Source of the DNA: Dehalococcoidia bacterium
GTDB taxonomy: Bacteria > Chloroflexota > Dehalococcoidia > Dehalococcoidales > Fen-1064
Length of the DNA stretch: 20,954 nt
NCBI GenBank assembly: GCA_003153075.1
Contig: PMBW01000077.1
Coordinates: 1-20,954 of the forward strand
Reading direction: 5' to 3'
The notes below the pieces were generated by a model, which searched no databases, was not told the origin of the DNA, and saw nothing but the letters and a program-made list of their open reading frames with translations. Below, piece after piece: positions 1-7,972 of the stretch. Each line of letters begins with the position of its first letter. Position 1 is the stretch's first letter. The translations under genes were made by a program, and so were the position numbers.

Positions 1-206
1 CGCATTTTGAATATGTCGCCAGCGAAACGTCCAAAGGAATCGCCAAGGTCGGGCTGGACAGCGGCATTCCGGTTGCCTACGGCATCGTTACGGCAGATAA
101 TCTGGAACAGGCCATCGAACGCGCAGGCACTAAAGCAGGCAACCGCGGCTTCGATGCGGCAGTGAACGCCCTCGAGATGGCGAACCTGCTGAAAGGCATT
201 AAGTAG
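1..206 (+). CDS. ribH: 6,7-dimethyl-8-ribityllumazine synthase, C-terminal part (5' truncated by window edge)
   Basis: Lumazine synthase condenses 5-amino-6-ribitylamino-uracil with 3,4-dihydroxy-2-butanone 4-phosphate in the penultimate step of riboflavin synthesis; the enzyme forms cytosolic capsid-like oligomers. Only the last 67 residues are present, read from base 3 to the TAG at 204-206. They carry recognisable C-terminal family features: a [14 protein letters not shown] strand-loop segment and, after a [11 protein letters not shown] stretch, the [12 protein letters not shown] helix, which is usual for this family at about residues 120-140. The rest of the gene lies outside the window. 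It converges on the minus-strand gene that ends at 212, leaving only 5 bp between the two and no obvious terminator hairpin. Confidence 0.93.
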   Translation, partial: HFEYVASETSKGIAKVGLDSGIPVAYGIVTADNLEQAIERAGTKAGNRGFDAAVNALEMANLLKGIK

Positions 207-211
207 CGCCG

Positions 212-466
212 TCAGGCTGTCACGATATATACGCTGTCGCCCTTTCTGGCGCGGTCTGGTAATCTGACGCCGACAGCATCGCCTGCTTTGGCTTCACCGA
301 CATTGGCGTTATTGATCTGCATCGAATCCACCGTCATTATAATGTCGGTGGTATGCCCTTTGATATGAATTGTATCCCCGACTTTAATAGGGGCTGACAA
401 TTCAATTCCGGCGACCATGGGTTTCGCGAAAAAATCACTGACAGTGCCAATAACTACTTCTGCCAT
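212..466 (-). CDS. Small EF-Tu domain 2-like protein (translation elongation factor-like protein)
   Basis: An 84-residue protein that looks like an isolated beta-barrel domain 2 of translational GTPases. It has no G domain, so it cannot be a GTPase by itself. Visible features are an opening GTVSDFFAKPMVAGIEL strand pair, a VGDTIHIKGHTTD turn, an SMQI strand and a final GDAVGVRL...RKGDSVY barrel closure, as in EF-Tu/IF2 domain 2. Small stand-alone proteins of this type are annotated as elongation factor-like in several bacteria and archaea; their role is not established. I chose the ATG at 464-466 because a perfect AGGAGG sits 7 nt upstream (474-479). A longer frame back to 535 adds a Lys/Gln-rich leader and puts this ribosome binding site inside the gene. 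A candidate promoter lies at 537-565. Confidence 0.8.
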   Translation of the reverse strand: MAEVVIGTVSDFFAKPMVAGIELSAPIKVGDTIHIKGHTTDIIMTVDSMQINNANVGEAKAGDAVGVRLPDRARKGDSVYIVTA

Positions 467-536
467 CGGAACGCCTCCTGTCAATTTTCCCTGTTGTAAC
501 TGCTTTTTATCCCCTGGTATTTTGGTTGGTTTCACT

Positions 537-565
537 AGTATAAATCAACTTTTTTGCTGAATCAA
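537..565 (-). promoter_or_regulatory. Candidate sigma-70-type promoter for the EF-Tu-domain-2-like gene
   Basis: Read on the minus strand: a -35 hexamer TTGATT (560-565), a 17-nt spacer, and a -10 hexamer TATACT (537-542). This predicts a leader of about 65 nt before the ATG at 466. The call rests only on consensus similarity and position. Confidence 0.5.
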
Positions 566-778
566 TAGCAAAACCGGGGGCGGCAAACGGTATAAATTAT
601 CTGACATTATCTCTTTTGAGCCTGATTGATTTGCTAATGTTATAAATCTGTTATGTTTTTTCAGGAAATGTTGTACTTATTTCACTATCGATTGACTATA
701 CTAGTGGCACGGAACAGTTTAGTGTTGGATAACAATATCCCGGCGATCATGATTATTAAATTAAAAAAGGAGAAAATC

Positions 779-973
779 ATGAACATCGAACTTTCCAGCC
801 AGGATCTGGACCTGCTCAAGATCATGCTTGACAAGGAATTGGGGGATACCAGAGTGGAAATCCGGCACGCTGAAAACAATGATTATAAACAATGGCTGAA
901 AGACAGGGAGAAGGAAGTACGTATTATATTGGAATTGATTTCTCCGGCGAACGCATTAGCTTCGGAGGGATAG
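779..973 (+). CDS. Conserved hypothetical protein, 64 aa, acidic helical
   Basis: I do not recognise a function. The pattern resembles a small family seen in delta-proteobacteria and Chloroflexota (from memory): an N-terminal L(S/E)xxDLDLLKxMLxxxLxDxRVEI half, a short acidic break (HAENNDY), and a KQWLKDREKEVRIILELI helix, which suggests a two-helix hairpin. The ATG at 779 is preceded by AAAAAAGGAG about 6 nt upstream. An in-frame ATG at 653 would add 42 hydrophobic, non-conserved residues without a binding site, so I reject it. The gene leads a plus-strand run with the HEAT-repeat gene (32-nt gap) and a DUF998-like membrane protein, and may be co-transcribed with them. Confidence 0.72.
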   Translation: MNIELSSQDLDLLKIMLDKELGDTRVEIRHAENNDYKQWLKDREKEVRIILELISPANALASEG

Positions 974-1005
974 CGGAAGATATTCTGATTGGTTGTGAAA
1001 ACAAA

Positions 1006-1545
1006 ATGGAAGAACATATGCAGGAAAACGAAATTGAGATGATTGCCGGGCTGATAAACAAGCTAGGTGATAAAGACGGATTTGTGCGTGAGAAAACCCG
1101 TTACGTCTTGATTGATGTGGGGGCCAAAGCGGTACCTTACTTGATCAAAGCCATATCTTCCCGGCAGGCGCAGATCCGGTGGGAAGCTGTCAAGGTACTG
1201 GTAAGTCTGTCTGACCCCGATGCTATTCCGGCGCTAATTCAAGAGTTGCAGGATAATGTATTTGATATCCGCTGGCTGGCCGCCGAGGCGCTTATTAATA
1301 TCGGCAACGCCAGTATCGAGCCGCTGCTGAGAGCCCTGATCTCCGAATCCAAAGATTCATTTTTACGCGAAGGCGCGCACCACGTCATTACCCACCTGAT
1401 GAAATACGAAGCTATGACACCGGAATTAGCCGGTATCCTTAAACCGGTGCAAAATGCGCTGGACGGCAGCGTTCCTGAAATCACTATCCCCGTCGTCGCC
1501 GGAATCGCGCTGGGACAGTGGATAATTCAAAATAAATCCGATTAA
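1006..1545 (+). CDS. HEAT-repeat (PBS-lyase-like) protein
   Basis: A 179-residue all-helical repeat protein, probably a protein-binding scaffold. At least three HEAT units are visible: VREKTRYVLIDVGAKAVPYLIKAI, then IRWEAVKVLVSLSDPDAIPALIQEL, then IRWLAAEALINIGNASIEPLLRAL, followed by a less regular helical end (FLREGAHHVITHLM). The repeats have the usual alternation of an xRxxAxxxLxxxGxxAxxxLxxxL pattern. The start is uncertain. The ATG at 1006 is used here, but the ATG at 1018 has a GGAAG 5 nt upstream and fits equally well. Extending the frame upstream to 892 would overlap the previous gene by more than 80 bp. No catalytic motif is seen and the partner is unknown; the neighbours suggest it might act near the membrane protein encoded next. 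Confidence 0.8.
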   Translation: MEEHMQENEIEMIAGLINKLGDKDGFVREKTRYVLIDVGAKAVPYLIKAISSRQAQIRWEAVKVLVSLSDPDAIPALIQELQDNVFDIRWLAAEALINIGNASIEPLLRALISESKDSFLREGAHHVITHLMKYEAMTPELAGILKPVQNALDGSVPEITIPVVAGIALGQWIIQNKSD

Positions 1546-1621
1546 TTCATCTTGAGTCAATTGACGGATAAAACTGCCATACTGAGAAAAGCAATCCATA
1601 CTGTCATCCTGGAAGCTTAAG

Positions 1622-2338
1622 ATGTTAAACAACAGACTCAGGTCCAATACCAGCGTCAGTTTCAGTTCGTTGAAAGTGCTGATCTCCGATAGTCCCTTCC
1701 TCGACCGGGTATTGACCTCGGTGGTACCCGCCTGCTACATCGGGCCGGCAATCATGGTTGTCGCCGATGTATTGACTATCGCGTTGAATCGCGGCCATAG
1801 CCCGATGCAAGAAACAATCAGTTGGTTTGCCGCCGGGCCTTTCGGCTGGCTGGAAAAAACAGGAATTTTAACGGTAGCGGTCTCTTTTCTTTTGATCGCT
1901 GCGCATTTATTAAGAATAAAAGACACCAAAGTCAGGGACATCAAAGAATTACGTTGGTTCAAGACAGAAGGAATCTTGCTGGCAATCGTGGCGTTCGGGT
2001 TCTTCTTAATTACCATTTTTAACACTAACGTCATTAGCACTATTATCAGTTTTCATGGCGTGATACACATGATCGCCACTGGACTCGTCTCTGTTTTCTT
2101 TTACGTGGCTTGCCTGATCTTGATGCGGCTGCTGATAAAAAAACCGGCGCTTAAATATGTCGGATTGTACAATGGCCTGACATTCCTTGTAGGATTCGGG
2201 GTTTTATTCTGGCTGGTTTTTTCGGTATCACGCAGCGAATACATGGGATTGGTGGAACGGTTGATGGCCGGGTTTAACCTGGTCTGGATCATGCTGGTCG
2301 GCCCGAAGGTCATCAAACTGGTAAATGAATTGCAATAG
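1622..2338 (+). CDS. DUF998-like integral membrane protein
   Basis: A 238-residue polytopic membrane protein with about six hydrophobic segments (roughly residues 30-55, 80-98, 117-134, 141-170, 178-200 and 208-230) separated by short charged loops. The early loop GPFGWLEKTG followed by a hydrophobic helix, and the histidine-containing segment ISFHGVIHMIATG, fit the DUF998 family, whose biochemical role is unknown. A GGAAG ribosome binding site lies 6 nt before the ATG. The gene follows the HEAT-repeat gene by 76 nt on the same strand and ends 6 bp from the convergent UbiB-like gene. The family call rests on recalled motifs, so membrane topology is more certain than family name. Confidence 0.75.
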   Translation: MLNNRLRSNTSVSFSSLKVLISDSPFLDRVLTSVVPACYIGPAIMVVADVLTIALNRGHSPMQETISWFAAGPFGWLEKTGILTVAVSFLLIAAHLLRIKDTKVRDIKELRWFKTEGILLAIVAFGFFLITIFNTNVISTIISFHGVIHMIATGLVSVFFYVACLILMRLLIKKPALKYVGLYNGLTFLVGFGVLFWLVFSVSRSEYMGLVERLMAGFNLVWIMLVGPKVIKLVNELQ

Positions 2339-2344
2339 CGTCAC

Positions 2345-4018
2345 CTATTTTCGCCGCACGACCGAAATTATCAGGATAATACCCAGAATGAACGCAGTGA
2401 TATAGCCAAGAAATGCCAGTAAAGGGATATCTCCGACATAGGGTGAAATCTTTGCCGCAGCCACCATCGAAGACGACAATAACAAAGCGGCGATAATAAT
2501 ACTAAGCGAAGCGCGGTTGCCAAAACGCTCGATAGTTGATCTTAAAGGTTCCAGACCCACATGTTCGAATTCAATCTTTATGCGGCCCCGCCGCAATTCC
2601 CGTAAAACCACCCCAATATCATAGGGGATGTCCCTTATTGTATCCAACGCATCGATAAACCAATAATAGATTCCGTACTGCTGGCCGAAAGGATTGAGCT
2701 TCTGATTAATGATCTTCTGAGCAAAAGGCCGCCCCAAATCCATCAGATTGAAATCGGCATGTAGCGAATGGGCGATCTCCTCCTGGATGGCAATGCTTTT
2801 TGTGACCCAGAGCATCTGGGGGCGAAGCCTGCCGCCGTGGTTCATGATCGTCCGCATCATGGCAAAAAGCATGCCTGCCAACTGCAGTTCACCGGCCTCG
2901 ACATCGCTGTAATCGTTGATGATCCCGGACATCGATGATTCCAGATCTTCAGCCGGAATGATGTCTTCAGACTCCATTAGTTCGTTGAGCGCCCGCGATA
3001 CACGCTTTTCATCATGAATTGAGATGAAATAGACCAGTTTTGCTAACCGTTCGCGGTCGCGCAAGGACAATGACGCCATCATACCAAAATCTACCAGGCC
3101 GATAACATTACCGGGTAAAACAAAAACGTTGCCCGGGTGGGGATCGGCATGGAAAAACCCATACTCGAAAGTTGATTTGAACCCGATCATCGCGCCGCGC
3201 CGCGCTACCAGCCGCAGGTTATATCCTTCCTTCACTAACCGCTGTGTATCGGAGATACTGATGCCATCCAGGAACTCCATGGTAACGATCTTTTTTGTGC
3301 ATAAATCCATATAGACTTCCGGGACATGGATCGTATCGTCACCGGCAAAATTCTGTCCGAACCGCCGCAGATTATTGGCTTCCATACGGAAATCCAGCTC
3401 TTTTGTCATCTGCTGGGCAAATTCTTCTACCAGACCCACGGCATTTATCTGGTAAAGGGTGGGGGAATACCGTTCCGCGAGTCCAGCCAGGCTGTGCATG
3501 ATTTCAATGTCGGCTTGAGTGATTTCGGTGATGTTGGGACGCTGCACTTTCAAAACAACCTGTTCGCCTCTGTATACTGCCCGATGCACCTGAGCGAGGG
3601 AAGCAGCACCCAGCGGTTTATCATCGAAACTATCGAATACTTCACTTATAGGCTTGCCCAACTCCGATTCAATTATCGCTCTAATTACTTCCGCAGGAAT
3701 AAAATCAACCGAAGATTGCAGTTTTTTCAGCTCGACGAGGAATTCCGGAGGCACCAGATCCGGCCGTGTGCTCAATAATTGGCCCAACTTGATGAATGTA
3801 GGACCAAGATCCTGTAGCGCCAGGCGGAGACGCTGGGGAATATTGAGTTCGGGTATTTTACATTCACGTTTCAGAATCCCCCGTTCAATATGCACGCACT
3901 CCCAAACATGGATTTGGCTCAGGACCTGTCCAAAACCATATTTCGCGAAAACGCTAACCACGTGCTCGAAGCGTCTTAAACGTTTAAATGCTCCGCGCGG
4001 AGTCGTTAAACCCGGCAT
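2345..4018 (-). CDS. ubiB: UbiB/ABC1 (ADCK) family atypical kinase
   Basis: A 557-residue member of the ABC1/UbiB/ADCK family, membrane-linked atypical protein-kinase-like ATPases that support isoprenoid quinone synthesis or lipid homeostasis; direct substrates are mostly unknown. The family signatures are in order: the KxGQ motif (FIKLGQLLSTRPD, K77-Q80), the Ala-rich nucleotide loop LGAASLAQVHRA (136-147) that replaces the Gly-rich loop of ordinary kinases, the VVLKVQRP lysine (K157), the ELDF acidic motif (207-210), HADPHPGN (290-297) and VDFG (309-312). Two transmembrane helices near 503-523 and 531-554 end the protein, as is typical. GGGGA lies about 8 nt before the ATG. The gene follows hsp20 on the same strand after 109 nt. 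The symbol denotes the family; ubiquinone itself is unlikely in this lineage. Confidence 0.92.
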   Translation of the reverse strand: MPGLTTPRGAFKRLRRFEHVVSVFAKYGFGQVLSQIHVWECVHIERGILKRECKIPELNIPQRLRLALQDLGPTFIKLGQLLSTRPDLVPPEFLVELKKLQSSVDFIPAEVIRAIIESELGKPISEVFDSFDDKPLGAASLAQVHRAVYRGEQVVLKVQRPNITEITQADIEIMHSLAGLAERYSPTLYQINAVGLVEEFAQQMTKELDFRMEANNLRRFGQNFAGDDTIHVPEVYMDLCTKKIVTMEFLDGISISDTQRLVKEGYNLRLVARRGAMIGFKSTFEYGFFHADPHPGNVFVLPGNVIGLVDFGMMASLSLRDRERLAKLVYFISIHDEKRVSRALNELMESEDIIPAEDLESSMSGIINDYSDVEAGELQLAGMLFAMMRTIMNHGGRLRPQMLWVTKSIAIQEEIAHSLHADFNLMDLGRPFAQKIINQKLNPFGQQYGIYYWFIDALDTIRDIPYDIGVVLRELRRGRIKIEFEHVGLEPLRSTIERFGNRASLSIIIAALLLSSSMVAAAKISPYVGDIPLLAFLGYITAFILGIILIISVVRRK

Positions 4019-4031
4019 CTTAATTCCCCGC

Positions 4032-4088
4032 CCGGTCTCACCGCCGTTGATTGATCAAGACGATATTTCTCGCCGGCAGAGAGACCGG
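4032..4088. repeat. 8-bp inverted repeat in the hsp20-ubiB gap
   Basis: CCGGTCTC (4032-4039) and GAGACCGG (4081-4088) are perfect inverted copies separated by 41 nt that contain a small TTGATCAA palindrome. It lies between two same-strand genes. It has no T-run, so it is not a standard terminator, and could be an mRNA stem that sets the hsp20/ubiB ratio or chance. Confidence 0.3.
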
Positions 4089-4127
4089 TTTCCCCAATTA
4101 ATAATTCCCGATTAATAAAGGCGAGGA

Positions 4128-4616
4128 TCAGGATGTCGCTTTTTTGAATTCGACATTAATCTTCTTCGGCTTGGAGCCCGCCGCCCTTTGTAATTTAATG
4201 CGGAGGATCCCATCTTCATACATCGCTTCGATATTCTTCACATCGACGTTCGCCGGCAGAGAAATGGAACGGTAGAAATTACCGTAAGCAATTTCGTTAC
4301 GTGAATAATCTTCACTTTTTATCCCGCTTTCCATTCTGCGTTCGCCTTTGATCATCAACATGTCGTTGGAAATCGAAACATCTACGTCCTCCTGCCTGAC
4401 GCCGGGGAGTTCAACTTTGATTTCCAGCGTATCACCCTTCTCAAAAACGTCTACCGCCGGAGACCATCCCTTGATGTCCTCCGGAATCCGTTCCCACACC
4501 GCGTGCATCGCCGGGCGGACAACATCATCTTCGAACCGCCGCCGCATTTCCTCCATTTCTCTGGTTGGCCGGAACGGCCAGGGATTTTGACCGAAAGTCC
4601 ATTTTTCAGGTGCCAT
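4128..4616 (-). CDS. hsp20: Hsp20 / alpha-crystallin family small heat-shock protein
   Basis: An ATP-independent holdase that binds unfolding proteins in the cytosol and forms large oligomers. It has 162 residues, usual for the family. An N-terminal arm rich in Trp, Pro and Phe (1-50) precedes the alpha-crystallin beta-sandwich (about 51-145). Motifs visible are the VDVFEKGDTLEIKVELPGV strand pair (55-73), the YGNFYRSISLP strand (111-121) and the DGILRIKL end of the domain (135-142). The tail contains an INV tripeptide (153-155), matching the I-x-I/V motif that links subunits. AGGAGG lies 7 nt before the ATG. I found no convincing CIRCE element upstream. The proA promoter diverges from the same 204-bp spacer. 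Confidence 0.93.
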   Translation of the reverse strand: MAPEKWTFGQNPWPFRPTREMEEMRRRFEDDVVRPAMHAVWERIPEDIKGWSPAVDVFEKGDTLEIKVELPGVRQEDVDVSISNDMLMIKGERRMESGIKSEDYSRNEIAYGNFYRSISLPANVDVKNIEAMYEDGILRIKLQRAAGSKPKKINVEFKKATS

Positions 4617-4750
4617 CGTAATCCTCCTTTTTTTAGCTCCAACTAAACCTGATTAATATCGTGCCACAGAAACAATTAAAAAGTTATAAAATCAAAGCTG
4701 AAATAATTACATAACCGTGACATTTAGCTCGGTCGGGATATCTCATTATG

Positions 4751-4779
4751 TTGTGTCAGCTTGCACAGTGCTTTATAAT
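4751..4779 (+). promoter_or_regulatory. Candidate sigma-70-type promoter for proA
   Basis: TTGTGT (4751-4756), a 17-nt spacer, and a perfect TATAAT (4774-4779), placed about 40 nt before the proA ATG. The -35 match is only moderate; the -10 and the spacing are ideal. Confidence 0.5.
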
Positions 4780-4820
4780 AGGCTATTCACCAACATGCGA
4801 GTAAATTGAAGGATAGACCG

Positions 4821-6095
4821 ATGAAAGACGCGATTACGGAACTGAAAGCCAAAGGAAAAGCCGCCAAAGAAGCGAGCCGCCCCCTGGCATACATTTCTAC
4901 CGATATTAAGAATAAGGCACTGCGCAATATCGCCGAAGACCTGCGGGCCAAAACAACGGAAATCCTGGCTGCCAATAAACTCGACCTGCAGCAGGCAAGC
5001 GCCAACGGCATCAACGAGACAATGCAGGACCGGCTGCTGCTGAATGAGGCGCGGCTGGAAGGCATGGCCAAAGACGTCCTGGTAGTGGCCGGACTCCCCG
5101 ACCCCGTCGGCGAAATATTCGATATGCGCACCATGCCCAATGATCTGCTCATCGGCAAGAAAAGGGTGCCGCTAGGCGTTATCGGCGCCATGTACGAGAG
5201 CCGGCCTAATGTCACGATCGATATTTCCGCTTTGTGCCTGAAATCAGGGAATGCAGTGATCCTGCGCGGCGGTAAGGAAGCGATCAATTCCAACCTGGCG
5301 CTGGCGAAGATGGTACAGCAGGCAATTAAACGGGCGGGTGTTCCCGCTGGTGCGGTGCAATTCGTGGAAAACACCGACCGCGCGCTGGTTATTGAAATGC
5401 TGAAGCTGAACGAATATATTGATCTGATGATACCCCGCGGTGGCGAACCATTTGTAAAGTTTGTCATCCAGAACGCGGCAATGCCTGTCGTCGCCGGCGG
5501 TATCGGCGTGTGCCATACCTTTGTAGACAGTTCTGCCGATATCGAGAAGGCTGTGGCGATAGTCTATAACGCCAAGGTGCAGAAACCTTCCGTCTGTAAT
5601 GCGCTGGATACTATTCTGGTGCATCAGGTCGTGGCGGAGGATTACCTGCCCGCGGCAGCCAAAGAACTGGCGAAAGCCGGCGTGGAACTGCATTGCGACA
5701 AAGCCTCAATGAAAATCTTAAAATCAGAGAGCGGTTTAAACCTGAAAGCAGCAGTCGAAGCAGACTGGGGTAAGGAATTTCTAGCGCTCGTTGCGGCGGT
5801 CAAAGTGGTGGACTCCCTGGATGAAGCGCTGGCACACATCGCAAAATACGGCTCAGGTCATTCCGAAGCCATTATCACCGAGGACTATACCTCCGGCATG
5901 CGCTTCCTTAATGAAGTGGATGCCGCCTGCGTTTATATCAATGCCAGCACCCGCTTTACGGACGGCAGTCAGTTCGGCTTAGGCGCGGAGGTCGGTATCA
6001 GCACACAAAAAATGCACGCACGCGGGCCGTTGGGATTGAAGGAATTGACCAGCTACAAGTGGATCATTTTCGGCAGCGGACAGGTGAGACCATAG
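4821..6095 (+). CDS. proA: Glutamate-5-semialdehyde dehydrogenase (gamma-glutamyl phosphate reductase)
   Basis: ProA reduces gamma-glutamyl phosphate to glutamate semialdehyde with NADPH, the second step of proline synthesis, in the cytosol. It is 424 residues, close to the usual 417. Signatures visible are VPLGVIGAMYESRPNVT (116-132), the nucleotide-site region NAVILRGGKEA (144-154), the DLMIPRGG loop (201-208), and the catalytic cysteine in VQKPSVCNALDT (C259). The end has the family's SQFGLGAEVGISTQKMHARGPLGL segment, in two parts either side of the EVGIS. I prefer the ATG at 4821 because AAGGA lies 7 nt upstream; a TTG at 4806 would include that site. proB is not adjacent, so the gene appears to be transcribed alone from the promoter at 4751-4779 and to stop at the hairpin at 6131-6166. 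Confidence 0.96.
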   Translation: MKDAITELKAKGKAAKEASRPLAYISTDIKNKALRNIAEDLRAKTTEILAANKLDLQQASANGINETMQDRLLLNEARLEGMAKDVLVVAGLPDPVGEIFDMRTMPNDLLIGKKRVPLGVIGAMYESRPNVTIDISALCLKSGNAVILRGGKEAINSNLALAKMVQQAIKRAGVPAGAVQFVENTDRALVIEMLKLNEYIDLMIPRGGEPFVKFVIQNAAMPVVAGGIGVCHTFVDSSADIEKAVAIVYNAKVQKPSVCNALDTILVHQVVAEDYLPAAAKELAKAGVELHCDKASMKILKSESGLNLKAAVEADWGKEFLALVAAVKVVDSLDEALAHIAKYGSGHSEAIITEDYTSGMRFLNEVDAACVYINASTRFTDGSQFGLGAEVGISTQKMHARGPLGLKELTSYKWIIFGSGQVRP

Positions 6096-6130
6096 AGTAA
6101 AGCTGTCAGCAGCTTTCGGCCTATAAATAC

Positions 6131-6166
6131 AAAGGTGGATACGTTTTAACGTACCCACCTTTTTCT
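6131..6166 (+). terminator. Rho-independent terminator after proA
   Basis: A 13-bp stem with one A/C mismatch (6131-6143 with 6150-6162) closes a 6-nt TTTTAA loop and runs into TTTTCTATTTT. It lies 35 nt after the proA stop. The minus-strand side has a weaker T-run, so it may also partly stop transcripts coming from rph. Confidence 0.82.
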
Positions 6167-6231
6167 ATTTTACATACATACCGGCGAAGGTTTGAATCTG
6201 TTTGGGTCAGATGAGGGGGAACAGGCAATCG

Positions 6232-6972
6232 TTATCTTCTGCGCGCGGCGTCGATCACTGCTTTCTGGGCAATAAATAATTCTTTAATGCCTTTTTCAGC
6301 CAGTTCCAGCAGAAAATCCACTGTCTCTTTGTTGAATGGCTTGGTTTCCGCGGTGCCCTGGATCTCTACGAACTCGCCTTTGCTGGTCATCACGATGTTG
6401 CAGTCCGCTTCAGCCTGTGAGTCTTCATCGTAGCACAAGTCCAGCAGGCGGTTGCCGTGCACGACCCCCACGCTAGTCGCGGCTACCGCGCAGTTCAGGG
6501 GAATCGAGGAAATCACACCCATATTGGCCAATTTATCCATTGCCAGGTAGAGGGCAACATAGGCGCCGGTGATTGCGGCAGTCCTGGTGCCGCCGTCGGC
6601 CTGTAATACATCACAATCAATCGTGAGGGTTCTCTCCCCCAGTGACCGCATATCGGTGACGGCCCGGATCGACCGCCCGATCAAACGCTGTATCTCCTGG
6701 CTCCTGCCGGAAACCTTGCCCTTGGCGGATTCACGTTCATTACGAGTGAGTGTTGCCCGCGGTAACATCGAGTATTCGGCGGTCACCCAACCGGTGCCGC
6801 TGTTCCGCAAAAATGAGGGAACCCTGTCCTCCACGGAAACGGAGCACACCACCCGCGTGCGTCCCAATTCAATTAAAACGGAACCTTCGGCAAAGCTCTG
6901 AAAACCGGGGGTGATCTTTACCGCCCGCAACTGGTCATAAGTCCTTCCATCGCCTCTTTTCAAAAACATCAT
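6232..6972 (-). CDS. rph: Ribonuclease PH
   Basis: RNase PH is a phosphate-dependent 3'-5' exoribonuclease that trims tRNA 3' ends and other RNAs; it works as a hexamer in the cytosol. The length of 246 residues is standard. Motifs seen are the N-terminal R-x-DGR...DQLRAVKIT, the [14 protein letters not shown] core (61-74), the [20 protein letters not shown] phosphate-site region (78-97), and [14 protein letters not shown] (124-137), which lines the active site. Two consecutive ATGs (6972 and 6969) follow an AAAAGG that is very close, so the exact start is uncertain by one residue. It follows the metallopeptidase gene on the same strand after 110 nt. The rdgB-like nucleotidase gene that often follows rph is not here. 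Confidence 0.96.
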   Translation of the reverse strand: MMFLKRGDGRTYDQLRAVKITPGFQSFAEGSVLIELGRTRVVCSVSVEDRVPSFLRNSGTGWVTAEYSMLPRATLTRNERESAKGKVSGRSQEIQRLIGRSIRAVTDMRSLGERTLTIDCDVLQADGGTRTAAITGAYVALYLAMDKLANMGVISSIPLNCAVAATSVGVVHGNRLLDLCYDEDSQAEADCNIVMTSKGEFVEIQGTAETKPFNKETVDFLLELAEKGIKELFIAQKAVIDAARRR

Positions 6973-7082
6973 CCTTTTATCAGTATTGAATTATGAGTAA
7001 TCAGTTTTGAGTTACTTTTGTTCCAAACGTTTACAAGTATAGCATTAACACGCTGTTTTTGTCTGTTACGATGACGGAATAA

Positions 7083-7451
7083 TCAATATCTGCCGATTTC
7101 CCGTAGCCGCGCGTCGCTGATGCCGAAGTGGTGGGCAATCTCATGCTTGACAACATGTTCAATTTCCGCAAGGATTTCTTCTTCGTTGCGGCACTTGGCT
7201 TCAATCGTCTTTTGGAAAATCGTGATTTTATCCGGTAAAACCATACCGTAATTCGTCGTCCGCCGGGTCTGCGGTATACCCTCGTAAAGCCCCAAAAGTG
7301 TCTGGTTGGCTTTTAACGCCGATTTGCGCATTTGCGCATAGGTCGGCTGGTCGCTAACCACAACTTCGACATTATCAAGAAGTTCAAGGAATTCCGACGG
7401 CAGGCTTTTCACGGCCTTATCCACCAGATCCTCAAATTTTTCTCTATCCAT
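7083..7451 (-). CDS. Minimal zincin metallopeptidase (DUF1025 / PF06262 family)
   Basis: A 122-residue protein of the small zincin-like family, without signal peptide and presumably cytosolic; the substrate is not known. The zinc site is clear: HEIAHHFGISD near the C-terminus gives the HExxH pair (H103, E104, H107), followed by the conserved FGISDxRLxEIGRY end. Other family features are the N-terminal amphipathic helix FEDLVDKAVKSLPSEF, the VEVVVSDQP strand, the LLGLYEGIPQT turn and the LPDKITIFQKTIE strand. An AAGG-type binding site lies a little over 5 nt upstream of the ATG. It may share a transcript with rph, and diverges from the lipoprotein gene at 7556. Confidence 0.9.
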   Translation of the reverse strand: MDREKFEDLVDKAVKSLPSEFLELLDNVEVVVSDQPTYAQMRKSALKANQTLLGLYEGIPQTRRTTNYGMVLPDKITIFQKTIEAKCRNEEEILAEIEHVVKHEIAHHFGISDARLREIGRY

Positions 7452-7555
7452 GACCTAACCTTACAAAAATCCAGGTAATTTGTATTATACTATTTACGGC
7501 AATATTAGACACGTGATATATTGCAGATGTAGGAATTAATACCTGAGGAGAACAC

Positions 7556-7972
7556 ATGAAACGACTGTTTTGTTTGCTGGGTTTATTTTTACTGATGATC
7601 CCGTTAGCGGGTTGTGCCAGCCCTATCAATGCAACTCTTGAGACTCCATTTACCCTGGCGCCGGGACAAACCGCGTATTTTTCCAGTGAAAAGATGAATA
7701 TTAAATTTATCGGTATCACGCAGGATAGCCGCTGTCCGACAGGTGTAGAATGTATCCGGGCCGGCGATGTCAGTTTTAGTATTGAAATTTTACAAAACGG
7801 CGTTAAAAGTCCGGCGACCCTGACCATCACCGGGGGAGAAAATGCCCATATGGCCTTTGTTTCTCAAGTTTACACACTGGCTGCCGGTGTATCCCCTTAC
7901 CCTGCAGCCGGGAAAACAATTAAAAAAGGGGATTACCGGTTAACACTGAGTGTGAGTAAGTCAGGGCAGTAA
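7556..7972 (+). CDS. Small lipoprotein with DSRCP-x-G-V-x-C motif
   Basis: A 138-residue secreted lipoprotein. The N-terminus is a standard type II signal peptide: Lys-Arg, a hydrophobic core and the lipobox LAGC with the lipidated cysteine at C20. The mature part looks all-beta, with a [18 protein letters not shown] strand pair and a [22 protein letters not shown] segment in which C60 and C66 probably form a disulphide. I recall this DSRCP...C...AG pattern in many uncharacterised bacterial lipoproteins. The end [12 protein letters not shown] is a closing strand. GAGGAG lies 6 nt before the ATG. The function is unknown, with a role at the cell envelope most likely. The last 12 bp overlap the 3' end of the convergent DUF951 gene. 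Confidence 0.88.
   Translation: MKRLFCLLGLFLLMIPLAGCASPINATLETPFTLAPGQTAYFSSEKMNIKFIGITQDSRCPTGVECIRAGDVSFSIEILQNGVKSPATLTITGGENAHMAFVSQVYTLAAGVSPYPAAGKTIKKGDYRLTLSVSKSGQ

Noticed and set aside
653..778. N-terminal extension of the 64-aa protein back to an ATG at 653
   Set aside because: The added residues are hydrophobic and unlike the family, no binding site precedes 653, and a clear GGAG lies before the ATG at 779.
892..1005. Extension of the HEAT-repeat protein back to an ATG at 892
   Set aside because: It would overlap the preceding gene by 82 bp in another frame, and the added residues contain no HEAT-type sequence.
3295..4115. Plus-strand open frames inside the UbiB-like gene
   Set aside because: The UbiB/ABC1 motifs on the minus strand are complete from end to end; the plus frames match no family and lack binding sites.
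4617..4720. CIRCE-type or other heat-shock operator upstream of hsp20
   Set aside because: I looked for the 9-bp inverted repeat of CIRCE and a well-spaced promoter and found neither; the region is just AT-rich.
4787..5467. 226-codon minus-strand frame opposite proA
   Set aside because: Low-complexity Ser/Ala/Arg-rich shadow of a gene whose plus-strand motifs are unambiguous.
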